The position numbers were made by a program, and so were the translations under genes. A stretch of DNA of 64,000 nucleotides, taken from assembly GCA_024516035.1 (NCBI GenBank), contig CM044962.1, positions 9,629,595 to 9,693,594 of the forward strand, read 5' to 3'. The notes under the pieces were generated by a model. It was not told the origin of the DNA. It saw only the letters and a program-made list of their open reading frames with translations, and ran no database searches. This DNA comes from Bactericera cockerelli (taxonomy: Eukaryota > Arthropoda > Insecta > Hemiptera > Triozidae). Positions 10,363 through 20,629 of the stretch are shown here, piece after piece (position 1 is the stretch's first letter; each line of letters begins with the position of its first letter).

Positions 10363-10716
10363 TAGCTAATTACGATTCATGGGTGTATTAACCCCCTGGA
10401 CGCTCAGTAGCAATTTTCTAAGATCCTTCCATCTCCTGTGTGTGTGTGGGTGTCTGTAATGTGTAGTGTTGTTTAAAATACTATGAATTTTGTTTGATTT
10501 GGATGTCTAAAATGTATAAACAAATTATTTCACTAGAGAATATTTCTTAAAAATTCTAAACCTTAAAATTCTAAATTGAGCTTTCAATTTTCATGTTGTC
10601 TGCTTGAAAGCTGGCTGAAAATAAATTAAAAAAAATGTTACTAAAGTGCAAACAGATTAAGCTAATAAACAAATAAAATAAAAAAAAATGTTCGCTATTT
10701 TTAAACTTTTGATTGA
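10363..10716. other. Gene B 3' flank, nothing recognised
   Basis: AT-rich sequence downstream of the gene B stop on the minus strand. A TTTATTTGTTTATTAG stretch near 10660-10680 contains the inverted AATAAA-type signal and may be the gene B polyadenylation region. Confidence 0.35.
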
Positions 10717-10860
10717 CTATGCCGGCATCCCAGTATCCAATCCTTTCCAATTATTGTCGTAATAATTTATGCCATCATCTATTTTTTGGCTTACGGCATC
10801 CACCACGGAATCAGCGAAATCAGGAGTAGGCCAGGCGTGGACTGTGGACAGGAAGAGGAT
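10717..10860 (-). CDS. Gene B, exon 2: mature part of a 62-residue secreted acidic peptide
   Basis: On the minus strand the acceptor CCTTGCCTTGTTCACAG ends at 10861, and the exon runs 47 codons to a TAG at 10717-10719. It starts ILFLSTVHA, completing the signal peptide begun in exon 1 (12165-12209), and then gives a mature peptide of 38 residues beginning WPTPDFADSVVDAV. The mature part is acidic, has no cysteine, and has a possible amphipathic helix followed by NYYDNNWKG. Phase 0 and the position of the junction match gene A exactly. I do not recognise the family. Secretion is well supported; function is unknown. An alternative acceptor lies 19 bases further in (TCCTGTCCACAG) but would shift the frame relative to exon 1. 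Confidence 0.75.
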   Translation of the reverse strand: MLFLSTVHAWPTPDFADSVVDAVSQKIDDGINYYDNNWKGLDTGMPA

Positions 10861-10947
10861 CTGTGAACAAGGCAAGGTTTGATTTTCTGGTAAGGGTTTT
10901 TGCTGATTTATGTACTTACTCGCGGTCAAGTTGACACTTTTAGATAT

Positions 10948-10993
10948 TAGAGAGAGAGAAGGAGGGAGAGAGAGAGAGAGAGATAGAGAGATA
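10948..10993. repeat. GA microsatellite
   Basis: Imperfect (GA)n of about 45 bases inside gene B intron 1. Confidence 0.9.
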
Positions 10994-11336
10994 AAAAACT
11001 GTCATAAGTAATACAATTACTTAAATTTAAACTTTAGATATCATAAATTAAAATGCCTCTAATTTTTTTAACATAAGTATATACTATGTAATGAAATGAT
11101 ACATTATAACATTAGCTATAATTTTATTTTAATGAACTTATCAGTGTTTGGATTCATACCTCCCTGGGAGAAGCTTAAAAAAAAAAAAAATTAAAACTGA
11201 TTACAAGTACATATAGGTGAATTTATTATAGAATAAATTAATTAAAATTATAAAAGATCCAAAAGAATACTATAACTTCTTCAAGTGTTTTTTTTTTGTC
11301 AAAGAAAAGCGAAGAAAAAGAAGAAGAAATATTTAT

Positions 11337-11610
11337 CTTCTTCTTCTTTCACTTTGCTTTTTCCCAATCCTACTTGGGGTCGGCATTGTTCAACCTCATG
11401 GTTGAGGTTGGTTGGTTGTGGCTCATATTTTATGTGCCATTTTATGACTGGATGCCCTTCCTAACGCCAACGATTCTACTTGATTTGAAGTCCTAATTAG
11501 GACGTGGGTTTTACCTCTAATATTCGCTGGAAGTCGTTCCAGTTAGCCATATTAACCTCACCCAGCCTAGTTAGGGCCGGAGGTGGCCCTAACCAGGCCC
11601 TACCCAGGCT
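11337..11610 (-). repeat. SINE-E copy
   Basis: Family E has a tRNA-like head (GTTCGATCCCCGGTCGGAGC), a body with GGTTAATGTGGGTAGCTGGT and ACGTTAAACCAAATAGAATC, and an end in (GAA)n. This inverted copy carries the 3' body with AACCTCATGGTTGAGGTTGG but lacks the head. Confidence 0.7.
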
Positions 11611-11689
11611 GAAGTTACAAACGAAGAAGAAGAAATATCTAAACTTTCTAATTTTTTTTTGTTTTTTTTTTTACGTGTTTCAATTACAA

Positions 11690-12050
11690 ATACATTCGCA
11701 GCTTTATACAAATGAAACTTTTTGTTTCCTTTTAAAACTTCATTTAATTAAAAAGTTAAAAAATGTCACCGAAAGGGATTCGAACTCGAGACTTTAGGTA
11801 TTAATTTATGGCGCGTGGTACAACCTCACCTCTCTACAGAGCTAGGCTCCTATTAAAAAGATCAAACTGTGCATAATGACCCTAATTACAAATCCATGAG
11901 GGGAGAAGGGTTAAACTAGCACAGATAGGGTTGAGAGGTTTTGAATGATTAAAAAAGGGTTGTGTCATCAAAAGTTTATTAGGGGTTTAGACAAGAAGGG
12001 TCAAAGACAACATGAAGGGGTTATATTTCAGTTTGCCCTGTCGTTCTGTG
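11690..12050 (-). repeat. Repeat M copy in gene B intron
   Basis: Inverted counterpart of 1000-1365, sharing AGGGTCATTATGCACAGTTT and a tRNA-like B box (GAGTTCGAATCCC). It lies about 115 bases after gene B exon 1. Confidence 0.6.
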
Positions 12051-12085
12051 CATTGGTAGACCTTGCTGAGATTTTTTTTTTGGTT

Positions 12086-12135
12086 TTTAACGTAGCTTTC
12101 AACTGGTCATGTCACGACGGGGATGTTACTCTAAA
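12086..12135 (+). repeat. Repeat F 5' fragment
   Basis: TTAACGTAGCTTTCAACTGG and TCACGACGGGGATGTTACTC match the start of family F. Confidence 0.55.
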
Positions 12136-12164
12136 AAAATCTATCGATGAATCCATTTACTTAC

Positions 12165-12209
12165 CATCAGAGCGAAAAAAAGACCGAAAAACCCGAAGAC
12201 AAGTTCCAT
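12165..12209 (-). CDS. Gene B, exon 1: signal-peptide leader exon
   Basis: Minus-strand ATG at 12209-12207 in AAAAATGG context, 15 codons reading MELVFGFFGLFFALM, then donor ATG|GTAAGT in phase 0. Compared with gene A exon 1 (267-311), length, phase, start context, donor and eight residues are the same (M, E, F, G, L, A, L, M). Joined to 10860-10717 it gives a 24-residue signal peptide ending STVHA. The two-exon gene is convergent with gene A; the stop codons are about 2.6 kb apart. A possible acceptor (CATACCAG) lies just upstream, so a non-coding 5' exon is possible, as in gene A. A single exon of 45 bases could arise by chance, but the match to gene A makes this unlikely. Confidence 0.75.
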
Positions 12210-12540
12210 TTTTGAACCGACCTGGTATGGTTGAAAAACCCTAACTTGAATTGAATTATTTGTCAAAAAAACACTTGTGTCAGGTGATACAAAATAAGTA
12301 CCAGTAATGGCTTATGCTTATAAGAAGAGGCAATTCACTTCTGGCGTATGGAAAGAATGTATACCTACAACTGAGTCAGGCTTTAATAGGATAATCAAAT
12401 ATTATGCTTTCTATTCTATAGAATATGGAAAGCAAAAAGTAAGGGAAAAATAGTAATTAAATAAAATAGAACGCAATACATCTACATTATCTATACTGAC
12501 AACCATTTGTCCTTGGAACGATTTCAGGAACTCTACTCTA
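12210..12540. other. Gene B 5' flank
   Basis: AT-rich. On the minus strand a CTTATAAGC near 12317-12325 is a weak TATA candidate. No repeat recognised. Confidence 0.35.
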
Positions 12541-12803
12541 TATAATAACAAGCAGGCTGTCGCCCGCTTTGCGGGCCGAGGCATGGCCGTGAAAGCAAAA
12601 AATCCTTTTTCGCCAATGGCAGGTGTTGTAGTGGGAATTTCGAAAAATCCCGTCTTATTGCACATCTAGACTATAAGACAAAGCTACCTACCAAATTTCA
12701 GCTTCCTCTAGGACTTACGGTTTGGGCTGTAGAGCGATGATCAGTGATCAGTCAGTGGTCAGTGGTCAGTGAGTGTCTTTGACATTTATATATTAAGATT
12801 ATG
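12541..12803 (+). mobile_element. Retroposon 3' tail (RTE-like)
   Basis: Pattern common in arthropod genomes: GCCCGCTTTGCGGGC hairpin at 12562-12576, CCAAATTTCAGCTTCCTCTA, CTTACGGTTTGGGCTGTAGA, a CAGTCAGTGGTCAGTG run and an end in GACATTTATATATTAAGATT. I take it as a truncated non-LTR or SINE copy; the assignment to RTE is from recall. Confidence 0.55.
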
Positions 12804-12889
12804 TAGAGAGGGTATATGTACTGTACGTATACGTTTATATTTATGTTGAGGGGATTTTCAATCTGAAGGCACAGAAGATATCTTTGTCA

Positions 12890-13146
12890 TGGTGGTGAGA
12901 GGACTAACTAATATGGAATAGGTTTCCTTTCATGTCCATTGATTCAATTTGGTTTTAAAGTCCTGATTTGAGATAGTCACGACGGGGGTTTGACCCTCTA
13001 TTCACTGTGGAATCGTACCAGCTACTCACATAAACGTCATGAACCTCACCCAGCCTTGGTAAGGCCGGAAATGGCAGCCTCACCTGTTCGGAAGGAACAT
13101 AATTTTCTTGTGTGAAGAGTCTGTTCCAACCCGGAATGACCTTCAT
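12890..13146 (-). repeat. SINE-E copy with its TGG-rich tail
   Basis: Inverted E from the tail block (CATGGTGGTGAGAGG, CATGTCCATTGATTC) through CACGACGGGGGTTTGACCCT to the GGAACATAATTTTC part of the body. Confidence 0.65.
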
Positions 13147-13350
13147 CATGGCGTCATCGTAAACGATGGTAGCCAGACAGTGGAGGAATGACTCAGCACT
13201 CCTACCCTGTCTTTACAAGGAGGCTATAAATAATTGACAAGGGCCCCCAGAACCAAGCCAATGCTGGTCTACTCAATGTTAATAGTCCCTCAGCCAGACT
13301 ACTGGTCTACTCCCTGTTTATAGTCAACAAGCCAGACTGGCCTTAGGAAA
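13147..13350 (+). repeat. Repeat K copy
   Basis: Shares GGCGTCATCG, GGTAGCCAGACAGTGGAGGA, TTGACAAGGGCCCCCAGAAC and GGTCTACTCCCTGTTTATAG with an inverted copy at 45550-45772 and part of 41757-41862. Unclassified. Confidence 0.6.
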
Positions 13351-13660
13351 TAATAATGATATTAGTAATGCAAACCGTGGATGTCACTGTTTTCAGCAAT
13401 AAGTTTACTGTCAAACGCCAATATTTATGGTATAGTTATGCTTTCATCGGAGGGGCATTACGCGTAAACACCGTATATAAAAAAAATGTAGGTATTAGGT
13501 ACCTAATTAGCTAATTAGGTACCTACCTATTACCAATCAGGCAATTATTGACAGTTTAATGTAACTGGTAAGAATATTTATGCTCTCTGAACAAAATCTG
13601 TATAATATTTTTTAAATTTATTTAACCTACAACGTAAAAGAGTTGATATTGTTCTCGGGC
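13351..13660. other. AT-rich, nothing recognised
   Basis: TACCTA-rich low-complexity sequence; no frame or repeat identified. Confidence 0.4.
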
Positions 13661-16180
13661 AAGCGCGGCCGGTGCTAAGGACAGTGGCGGCTCGTCGGGT
13701 GAAGACACTGAAGACATTTTCACCTAATTTTGAACAGTGAAAACACTACTCATAATCCCTTGAACATGGCACAATTGATCCAACTCAAAGAAAAAAAGAA
13801 AAAAAAAAAAGAAAAAAAAAAAAGAGTAAGCTTTGTGTAAAATAGATCAATGCTGCTTACATTTCATGTTACTTTCCAAGGAGAACACCAAATGTGAAGA
13901 CAATTCGAAATTGTCTTCAGTTGTCCTTGAATCAACCAATCAGAGTTGAGTATTTCCAAGTAGGTATCATGAAATATTAGGCAAGAACTATATCTATGTA
14001 ATATGCTACTGAGGACAGTCTTCAGTTGTATTCAGTTTACATTATCTACACGACCTCATACGAAATGTCACGAAGCCACATACCATGTGCGATGTCATGG
14101 TGTTTTTGATACTAACATTGTTGCCAGTAGCATTATGCCAGACCTAGGAAACCAGTCAATGATTTAGCCTCCCATATCTAGCACAATCTTGTAATATTAA
14201 AAAAAAAAAAATAATAATAATAATAACGTAGGCGCTAGGAAAGCAGGATTTTGTGTCAGGAATTTTGGATATTATTTCTCATTTTTTGGGTTCTAGTTTT
14301 GTACATAGTTCCTAAACGATAGCCGATACCAATAAATTTTAACTATATTTTATGTATCTTGTCAACTATAATATGTAGTATTAAAAAGGACATCTCGATT
14401 GAAGTCAAATCTCGGAAATAATTATTTAATGTAGGTACCGAAATTGAGCCAAATAAGATAATCTGGTATCTAGTTGTTCCAAGAAGTTTTTAAATAGGGA
14501 CAATGGTGGTCCTGTAGATCCTGACTATGGAACCACTTTAAAAAAAAATCATGAAATTAGACGTGTTGAAATGAAATTCTCAAGAGAAAATTCTGTTCAG
14601 GGGGTGTAGTATTATTTTTTTAAATAAATAAATACGTCTTACATGATTTGAGGGATTTCTTTAAATTTAAAATATAGCTCTTGAAGTTTGTAGAAATTTA
14701 GCAATGAAATTAACTTGGCAACATTGTATCTCTTATCTTTAGAATGTAAACAAAACTTGTCGCGCACTTTTTAAATTTTATTAGACCATTTTCAAATCTT
14801 TTCAACGGTAATCAAGTGACTTTTAATTGGTGTAACTAGTTAATAAAGTTATTTCCCAGTATTTGATACAGGATAGAAACATTATTTCCTACCTGATCTG
14901 ACCTGTGCTTTTCATAATAAGTTGAATATGAAGTAGCTATGTACTTCTTTCAGTGTCAGAAATAACATTATAATTATGCAGGTTGCAGGTAGCTAAGCAC
15001 ACAGCTTCCAGTGAAGTACTTAAAATTATAAGGCAATATCTGTGTTTTTCTTAAATACCTAGTCATTTAAACATCAATGGTAACACAAATTTAAGCTGAT
15101 TTTATATTTGTAGTAAGTATGTTTTCTTAGATTTATTTTGTAATCTGGTGGTGGATTTTCTTCCAGTTTTGGATTGTAATTTTTAGTCTTCAACTAACTT
15201 TCTTTCCTTCCTAGTTCTAACTACTGAGGTATAATCCTAATATTTTTATTTTAATTCCTTTTTACCAACTTTTAGTTAATATTTTTTTATTAAGATGAAT
15301 AAATATTTTTTATTAAGATGAATAATTAATAACAATATTTCAAAGAAACAATGAGATCCCCACAAAATCGTGGGGTTCAAACATTAAAAGTAACCCCATT
15401 CAGATTAAGAAGTAATGAGGATAAGAAAGATATTATGATTACTGGATCTCCAATTTCTCCAATTACTATAACCACCACTAAAAAGTAAAGCAAATGCCTG
15501 CCCCACAGCCATACAGTTCAAGCCTGAATGGCTTATGAAAAATGAATGGCTGTGTACCAGCTCAAGTGTTGACAAATTGTTCTGCTGGCCTTGTTTATTT
15601 ATTAAGTACCAAGTGTTCTCCAAAAAAAGTACCTATAAAAACTTATATGATGCAAAACTGGTATGAGAGAAAATCATGCTCTGCAGGGAAACAGCCATAA
15701 CTTACAATGGGCTGTGTTTATGAGACCATAAGAACTAAGATCTGATAAATTAATAATTTTATTTTTTCAATACTTCTGGGTATAATTTGTCTTCACCTAG
15801 TCTTGAAGTCAGGAGCCGCCACTGGCTAAGGAGCTGCGGAACTGCAGCACCCCCAGACGAAGAAGAAAAAGACGGGATTTTTTCAAGTCCTAGCTCGTAT
15901 AGACAGTGAAAATTATCACACATAATTATCTAAAATAATTAATCGGTAGTGCTAAATGAGTAACGCTTTCTGGATGCCAAACTGTCCATAAGATCTCCTG
16001 GCTGTTTAAATTATTTCAGTAGATATATGATTTTGAATAAATCTATCCATAATACGCTAAATAAAAATTAATGCATTATTATTATGATTTGCATGGTAAA
16101 GAAACTCAAAGTCTTTAGACACTTCAAGAGTAGATTCGCTCTATAAATCCCATTTTAGTCGGGTTTATGTGGCACCAACC
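13661..16180. mobile_element. MITE J copy split by a hAT element
   Basis: Left end GCGCGGCCGGTGCTAAGGA to 13681; J resumes at 15825 with GCTAAGGAGCTGCGGAACTG and continues through CCCAGACGAAGAAG to the GTCGGGTTTATGTGGCA region. The interior is the hAT insertion listed next. Confidence 0.65.
13682..15824. mobile_element. Non-autonomous hAT-type transposon
   Basis: 2143-bp element with perfect 12-bp terminal inverted repeats CAGTGGCGGCTC/GAGCCGCCACTG and a shared subterminal GGTGAAGACA. It is flanked by an 8-bp target duplication GCTAAGGA at 13674-13681 and 15825-15832. An 8-bp duplication with CAGTG-type ends is characteristic of hAT elements. The related J copy at 16254 has the uninterrupted site (GGTGCTAAGGAGCTGCGG). 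I see no transposase frame; the 72-codon minus frame near 15405 shows no hAT motif. Probably a deletion derivative. Confidence 0.85.
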
Positions 16181-16253
16181 ACCATAATATTCTCATGTAC
16201 GATCAACCGTTGTTAGAACTTTGACCAAGTTCTATAGCGAGACCCCTCTATTC

Positions 16254-16606
16254 ACAGGCGCGGCCGGTGCTAAGGAGCTGCGGAACTGCAGCAACCCCAG
16301 ACGAAAAGGAAAAGAGACTGTTTTTTTCTTTAAATCCCAGTTCGCACATAGTAGTAAAAATCTCCACACATTTCTAGAATAATTTATCAATTCATAATTT
16401 ATTATAATGATGATTGGCATCGTAAACAAAATAACAGAGGAACTGGGAGAAGAATTCGTGGTGTTGGTTGTGAAGATGGGGCGGGAGTGTTTGACGTTGC
16501 CGAGATATGATTGTAAAGAGTATTTTTATGAAAAATCTCAATATATTAGTACCCCTAATTTTAAGTCCAGTTTCTGTGGCAGAACCCCTAGAGTATTTTC
16601 CCACCA
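16254..16606. mobile_element. MITE J copy, uninterrupted
   Basis: Starts CAGGCGCGGCCGGTGCTAAG, ends near TTTTCCCACCAG, which mirrors the start of the copy at 3094. Serves as the empty-site reference for the hAT insertion. Confidence 0.6.
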
Positions 16607-16639
16607 GTCTATATATCAAATTAATCATTAGGGTCATTC

Positions 16640-16835
16640 AAGACGGGTTTTTGTAGAACCCCTCTCCCCCCCCCCCCCCCCTCACTCTCTTTAGGTACCG
16701 GAAACTCCGAACCTGATCCAGCCTGGGCTGAGCTAGGAATTACTAGCAGCATTAGGGGGTTTTGAATTTGATTCCTGACCCACCAAGTCTTCAATTTGCT
16801 GGACGTAGCTTAATTTCAACGATAAACCGAGAAAG
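16640..16835 (+). repeat. Diverged repeat F with a C17 run
   Basis: F blocks CCAGCCTGGGCTGAG and TTGCTGGACGTAGCTTAATT remain; the 5' part is interrupted by a run of about 17-18 C bases at 16665-16682. Confidence 0.45.
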
Positions 16836-16954
16836 TGGAAAGAGAGAGGGATGAAAAGTGCACCAAGAAGAGATAATGTGTAATAGAGCAATCCGGGGTT
16901 AGTTTGCGAAGAGGGGAGTATCGATTTTTCTATTACACACGCCACACAGAGAAT

Positions 16955-16979
16955 ATAAAATATGAGAGAGATACAGAGT

Positions 16980-17021
<42 letters not shown>

Positions 17022-17600
17022 GGAGGGGGAGAGAGGGAGAGAGAGAGAGAGAAAGTAAGAGATAGAGTAAAAGAGAGAGATATGGAGAGAGAGTAAGAGA
17101 GAGAGAGAGATAGAGATAGAGAGAGAGAGGGAGAGTAAGAGAGAGAAAGAGATAGATAATTGAGAGTTAAGAGAAAAGTTAGAGGAGCAGATAGAGATAT
17201 TGTAGAAATAGAGCTAAGGAAAGAAAAAGAAGAGAACAGAGAGAGTTAGAGAGTAAGAGGGATAAAGAAATATAAGAGGAAGGGAGAGAGGGTGAGAGAG
17301 AGAGAAAGAGTCAGAAAAAAAACAGAAAGAGAGAGAAAGAGGCAAAAAAGAGAGGAAACTAGAAAGAACTAAAATAAAATATAAGAATGAGAAAGTGAAT
17401 AGAAGAGAAAGAGAGAGAGAGAGAAAGAGATACGAAATAAAAGAGAGAGATAGAACTGTACTAAAAGGTCAGAGTTCGACTTGGCTGGATATGGAGTATA
17501 GGAAAGAAGAAATTAGGGGAGAGAGAGAGATGGAGAAGAGAAAATTGAATTTGAAATAGAGAGCGCGATAGATAGAGGGAGGGGGTTAGAGAAAAACATA
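16955..17600. repeat. GA-rich purine tract, about 640 bp
   Basis: Long imperfect GA/GGA/AAAG microsatellite on the + strand. Confidence 0.9.
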
Positions 17601-17761
17601 TGTAAGTTAGCAATGCGCTAAGTCAAAGATTATTTATTTATTTTGGTAGGTATATTATTAATTTTATGTATTAAAAAGATAACTTTTGAGCTATTAACTC
17701 GAGTAATGTCATAATATTCTTATTTATACACCCTATGCTTCAGGCTCGAACCCTAGGTTAC

Positions 17762-17875
17762 AAGTTTGTGACCACATAATAATAAGACTCTGAGGGTTAG
17801 GTGGTCGAAAATGCTCTAAGCATTAACGTCTCTTGTTGGTTACCTTCCACTAAAGAGTGTTATTATTATTAGCAT
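17762..17875 (+). repeat. SINE-B 3' part
   Basis: Body and tail only (TTTGTGACCACATAATAATA to TAAAGAGTGTTATTATTATT). Confidence 0.8.
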
Positions 17876-17883
17876 AATCAGAA

Positions 17884-18290
17884 TATCAATACAAGGCGTT
17901 AGTTGAATGATGTCTTATATTTCGCACATTGCATAGTCACAATAAAAATGCAAGGCGTTAGTAGAATGATGTCCCTTCTTCTCAGGAGGCACTTCTTCTA
18001 TTTCGCACATTGCATAGTCACAATAAAAATGCAAGGCGTTAGTAGAGTGATGTCCCTTCTTCTCAGGAGGCACTTCTTCTATTTCGCACATTGCATAGTC
18101 ACAATAAAAATTCAAGGCGTCAATAGAATGATGTCCCTTCTTCTCAGAAGGCACTTCTTCTTTCTTCGAAACCCTTGCCATTCTGCTCCAAGCAATGTCC
18201 TCAATGAAATCCTGTATATTTTATCTGGGAATTTCTTCCCTCGGTCTTTTATGAATTCGACTAGTTCTTGGTCCTTCAGTTTTATAGAAA
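17884..18290 (-). pseudogene. Coding-like 27-residue tandem repeat, broken frame
   Basis: Three full 81-bp units and a degenerate fourth (start points 81 bases apart at 17924, 18005 and 18086). On the minus strand they read EEVPPEKKGHHSTNALHFYC DYAMCEI with in-frame variants, ending in TAA near 17912. Upstream the same frame reads IQDFIEDIAWSRMARVSKK, and one frame away, LKDQELVEFIKDRGKKF, separated by a 2-base difference near 18222. The unit length is a multiple of three and both upstream pieces look like protein, so I infer the 3' part of an old gene or transposon frame whose end was tandemly amplified and which carries a frameshift. I recognise no family. It could be non-coding. Confidence 0.45.
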
Positions 18291-18419
18291 AATAGAAATA
18301 ATAGAATCTGGAAATGGAAATAATATAGATATCTTTTAAATAGGGCCGAATTACTTAGGAAAAGATTCAAGGCAGTACTTCTAAAGCAGAGATTTCCGAA
18401 ATTAGATTGAATATGGACA

Positions 18420-18778
18420 GATGGAAGAAAAATAGAAATGATAGATAGAGGAAATAGAAATGATAGATCTAGGAAATAGAAATGATGGATCTAGGAAATA
18501 GAAATGATAGATAGAGGAAATAGAAATGATAGATATAGGAAATAGAAATGATAGATAGAGGAAAAAGAAATGATACATCTAAGAAATAGAAATCATGGAT
18601 AGAGGAAATAGAAATGATAGATGGAGGAAATAGAAATGATAAATCTAGGAAATAGAAATTATAGATCTAGGAAATAGAAATGATAGATAGAAAATATAGA
18701 AATGATAGATAGAGGAAATAGAAATGATAGATAGAGGAAATAGTAATGATAGATGGAGGAAATAGAAATGATGGAATT
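18420..18778. repeat. 20-bp minisatellite
   Basis: About 17 imperfect units of AGGAAATAGAAATGATAGAT. Confidence 0.9.
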
Positions 18779-18871
18779 TCTTGTAGGGCCGAATTACCTA
18801 CTTATAGGAAATGATTGAAGGCAATAACTCCCAAGAGGCCAAGACAGAGATTGCCAAAATTAGATTTAATA

Positions 18872-18985
18872 TTATCTTCCCATTTGGGGTTTTGAACACA
18901 TAATAATACGTCTTGGGCTTACTGCTGGAGTAATGGAACTTAATAGTCCTAATCCGGTAGTATAAATATGGCGATACTATTGTTA
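18872..18985 (+). repeat. SINE-A 3' part
   Basis: 5'-truncated: starts at TCCCATTTGGGGTTTT, keeps the TCTTGGGCTTACTGCTGGA body and tail; no tRNA head. Confidence 0.8.
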
Positions 18986-19047
18986 TGAATTACGCCCTGT
19001 TGTGATTTTTTAAAGCAAAATAAATACTTGTGAAGAGTTTCTTATTA

Positions 19048-19195
19048 AAGTTAAGTTATCATATTTGTGTTCATCACTTTCGTGATATCACAACTACTCA
19101 AGCTTTACTAAATCTACGCTGAATCCGGGACTTGAACCACCGACCTCCAGATTACAAGTACGCCGCCTTATCGATCAAGCTACTGAGGTCGGTAG
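19048..19195 (-). repeat. SINE-C copy
   Basis: Full-length inverted C from AAGTTATCATATTTGTGTTC to AAGCTACTGAGGTCGGTA. Confidence 0.85.
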
Positions 19196-19354
19196 AGTTT
19201 CTTATTATTGTCAACTATATTATTTACCTATATACATATGGACTGGGTAACGAGGTAACTGAGGCATTGTCAGGATGTCTAAAAATACCTCCCTACATCA
19301 GGAGACGACACTAACAGAGGAGCGTTGACTTCTGCCAGATACAAACATTCATGT

Positions 19355-19490
19355 ACTTCATAAGCATTATTACATAGATAGTTACAAGTTACATAAGTAT
19401 TATTACATAGATGGTTACAAGTTACATAAGTATTATTACATAATTATATAGGTAGTTATCAGTTACATAAGTATTATTTCATAGATATAA
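19355..19490. repeat. 33-bp minisatellite
   Basis: Four imperfect units containing GTTACATAAGTATTATTACA. Confidence 0.75.
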
Positions 19491-19918
19491 ATAGCCGCTG
19501 TCAATGGCATTGTTATATTATTCAATTCTCATCACTTATTACCTAATAAGTAAAAAATAAGGAAAGTAAAAGAGGAAACAACGACAAAAATAACTAAAAT
19601 AGGTAAGTATGAAAAAAGTAAAAATATTATTTTAGAAGAATTAGGTAGTTTAGGTACCCACTCCTTCGCGAGAGAAAAATTACTATAACTCCGGTACTCA
19701 TTTTGAAATCAGCTGATGGTCCCTACTGGACGCAAATCTTGATACATCGGGTTCCCTCTATGTTATATGATCTCAGTGAATTTATTTGTGTATACCTAGT
19801 ATATGTTATAGTTAGCTGTATGGCGGTGAGTGGGTTATCTATAAACCTAATGCGGTATTCCTAATTCCATTTTCATTCTAAGCCTCGGATTATATTAATC
19901 CTTAGGCATTACTTTTCT
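19491..19918. other. AT-rich, nothing recognised
   Basis: No frame, tRNA-like box or window-internal repeat found. Confidence 0.4.
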
Positions 19919-19981
19919 TAGAGGCGAGGGAGAGAGGGGGAGAAAGAGAAAGAGAGGGAGAGAGGGGGAGACAGAGAGAGC

Positions 19982-20016
<35 letters not shown>

Positions 20017-20140
20017 CAAATTAAGAGGAGAAATAGGGAGGGGAAGAGAGATATAGATATATAAGAGAGAGAGGGAGAGAGAGAAACAAATTAAGAAGAG
20101 ATATAGAGAGTTAAAGAGAGATATAGATAGAAAGAGGGAG
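19919..20140. repeat. GA-rich purine tract
   Basis: Imperfect (GA)n with two copies of an ACAAATTAAGARGAGA segment. Confidence 0.9.
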
Positions 20141-20600
20141 AGACAGCCTTAAAATGTAGAAGTAGGAGTGCCAGAACCGACCATGAGGAACAGGTTGAAC
20201 AATGCCGACCCCAGACAGACAGACACAAAACCAAAGTTGCTCAGGAAGTTATGAAACGTCCAAAAATACGAGAAAAAAAATTAATTCGGAGCAAAAAATA
20301 TTTTTTTGTTTACAAAAACGAACACAATACTTACGATTTCAAATATTAGAATTTATCGGAAGTAAAATATTATAGCGAATGGAAAATCAAGATTCTAATG
20401 ATTCAAAATATCACAACATACATGGTCATAATTGGCTTCAATTAGCACCTAGTCTAGAAAGTGTTGATGTAGCCATTCAACTATCCATGGTGCTCGATTC
20501 TAGAGTCCTTGGTTGGAGTCTGGCGAGTACCTAATGGACCAAGTCTCAGACAGCAAGGCTCTTTCATATACGAGTAGATCAGTAGAATAATCAATTACTA
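20141..20600. other. Unclassified, includes repeat N
   Basis: 20278-20400 resembles 42386-42490 (TCGGAGCAAAAA, ACAAAAACGAACAC, ATATTAGAAT, CGGAAGTAA). A short E-like piece (GGTTGAACAATGCCGACCC) is near 20193. The rest is unique. Confidence 0.45.
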
Positions 20601-20629
20601 TTGTGTTTTCTATATTCACCTTTACAGTC

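Larger units (their letters stand above)
10861..12164 (-). other. Gene B intron 1
   Basis: Phase-0 intron of 1304 bases, donor GTAAGTAA after exon 1. It holds a GA tract, a SINE-E, repeat M and an F fragment. Confidence 0.7.

Noticed and set aside
10868..10925. Short intron with donor GTAAGT at 10922 for gene B
   Set aside because: The upstream piece has an in-frame stop and no ATG; the leader exon at 12165-12209 gives a complete signal peptide in phase.
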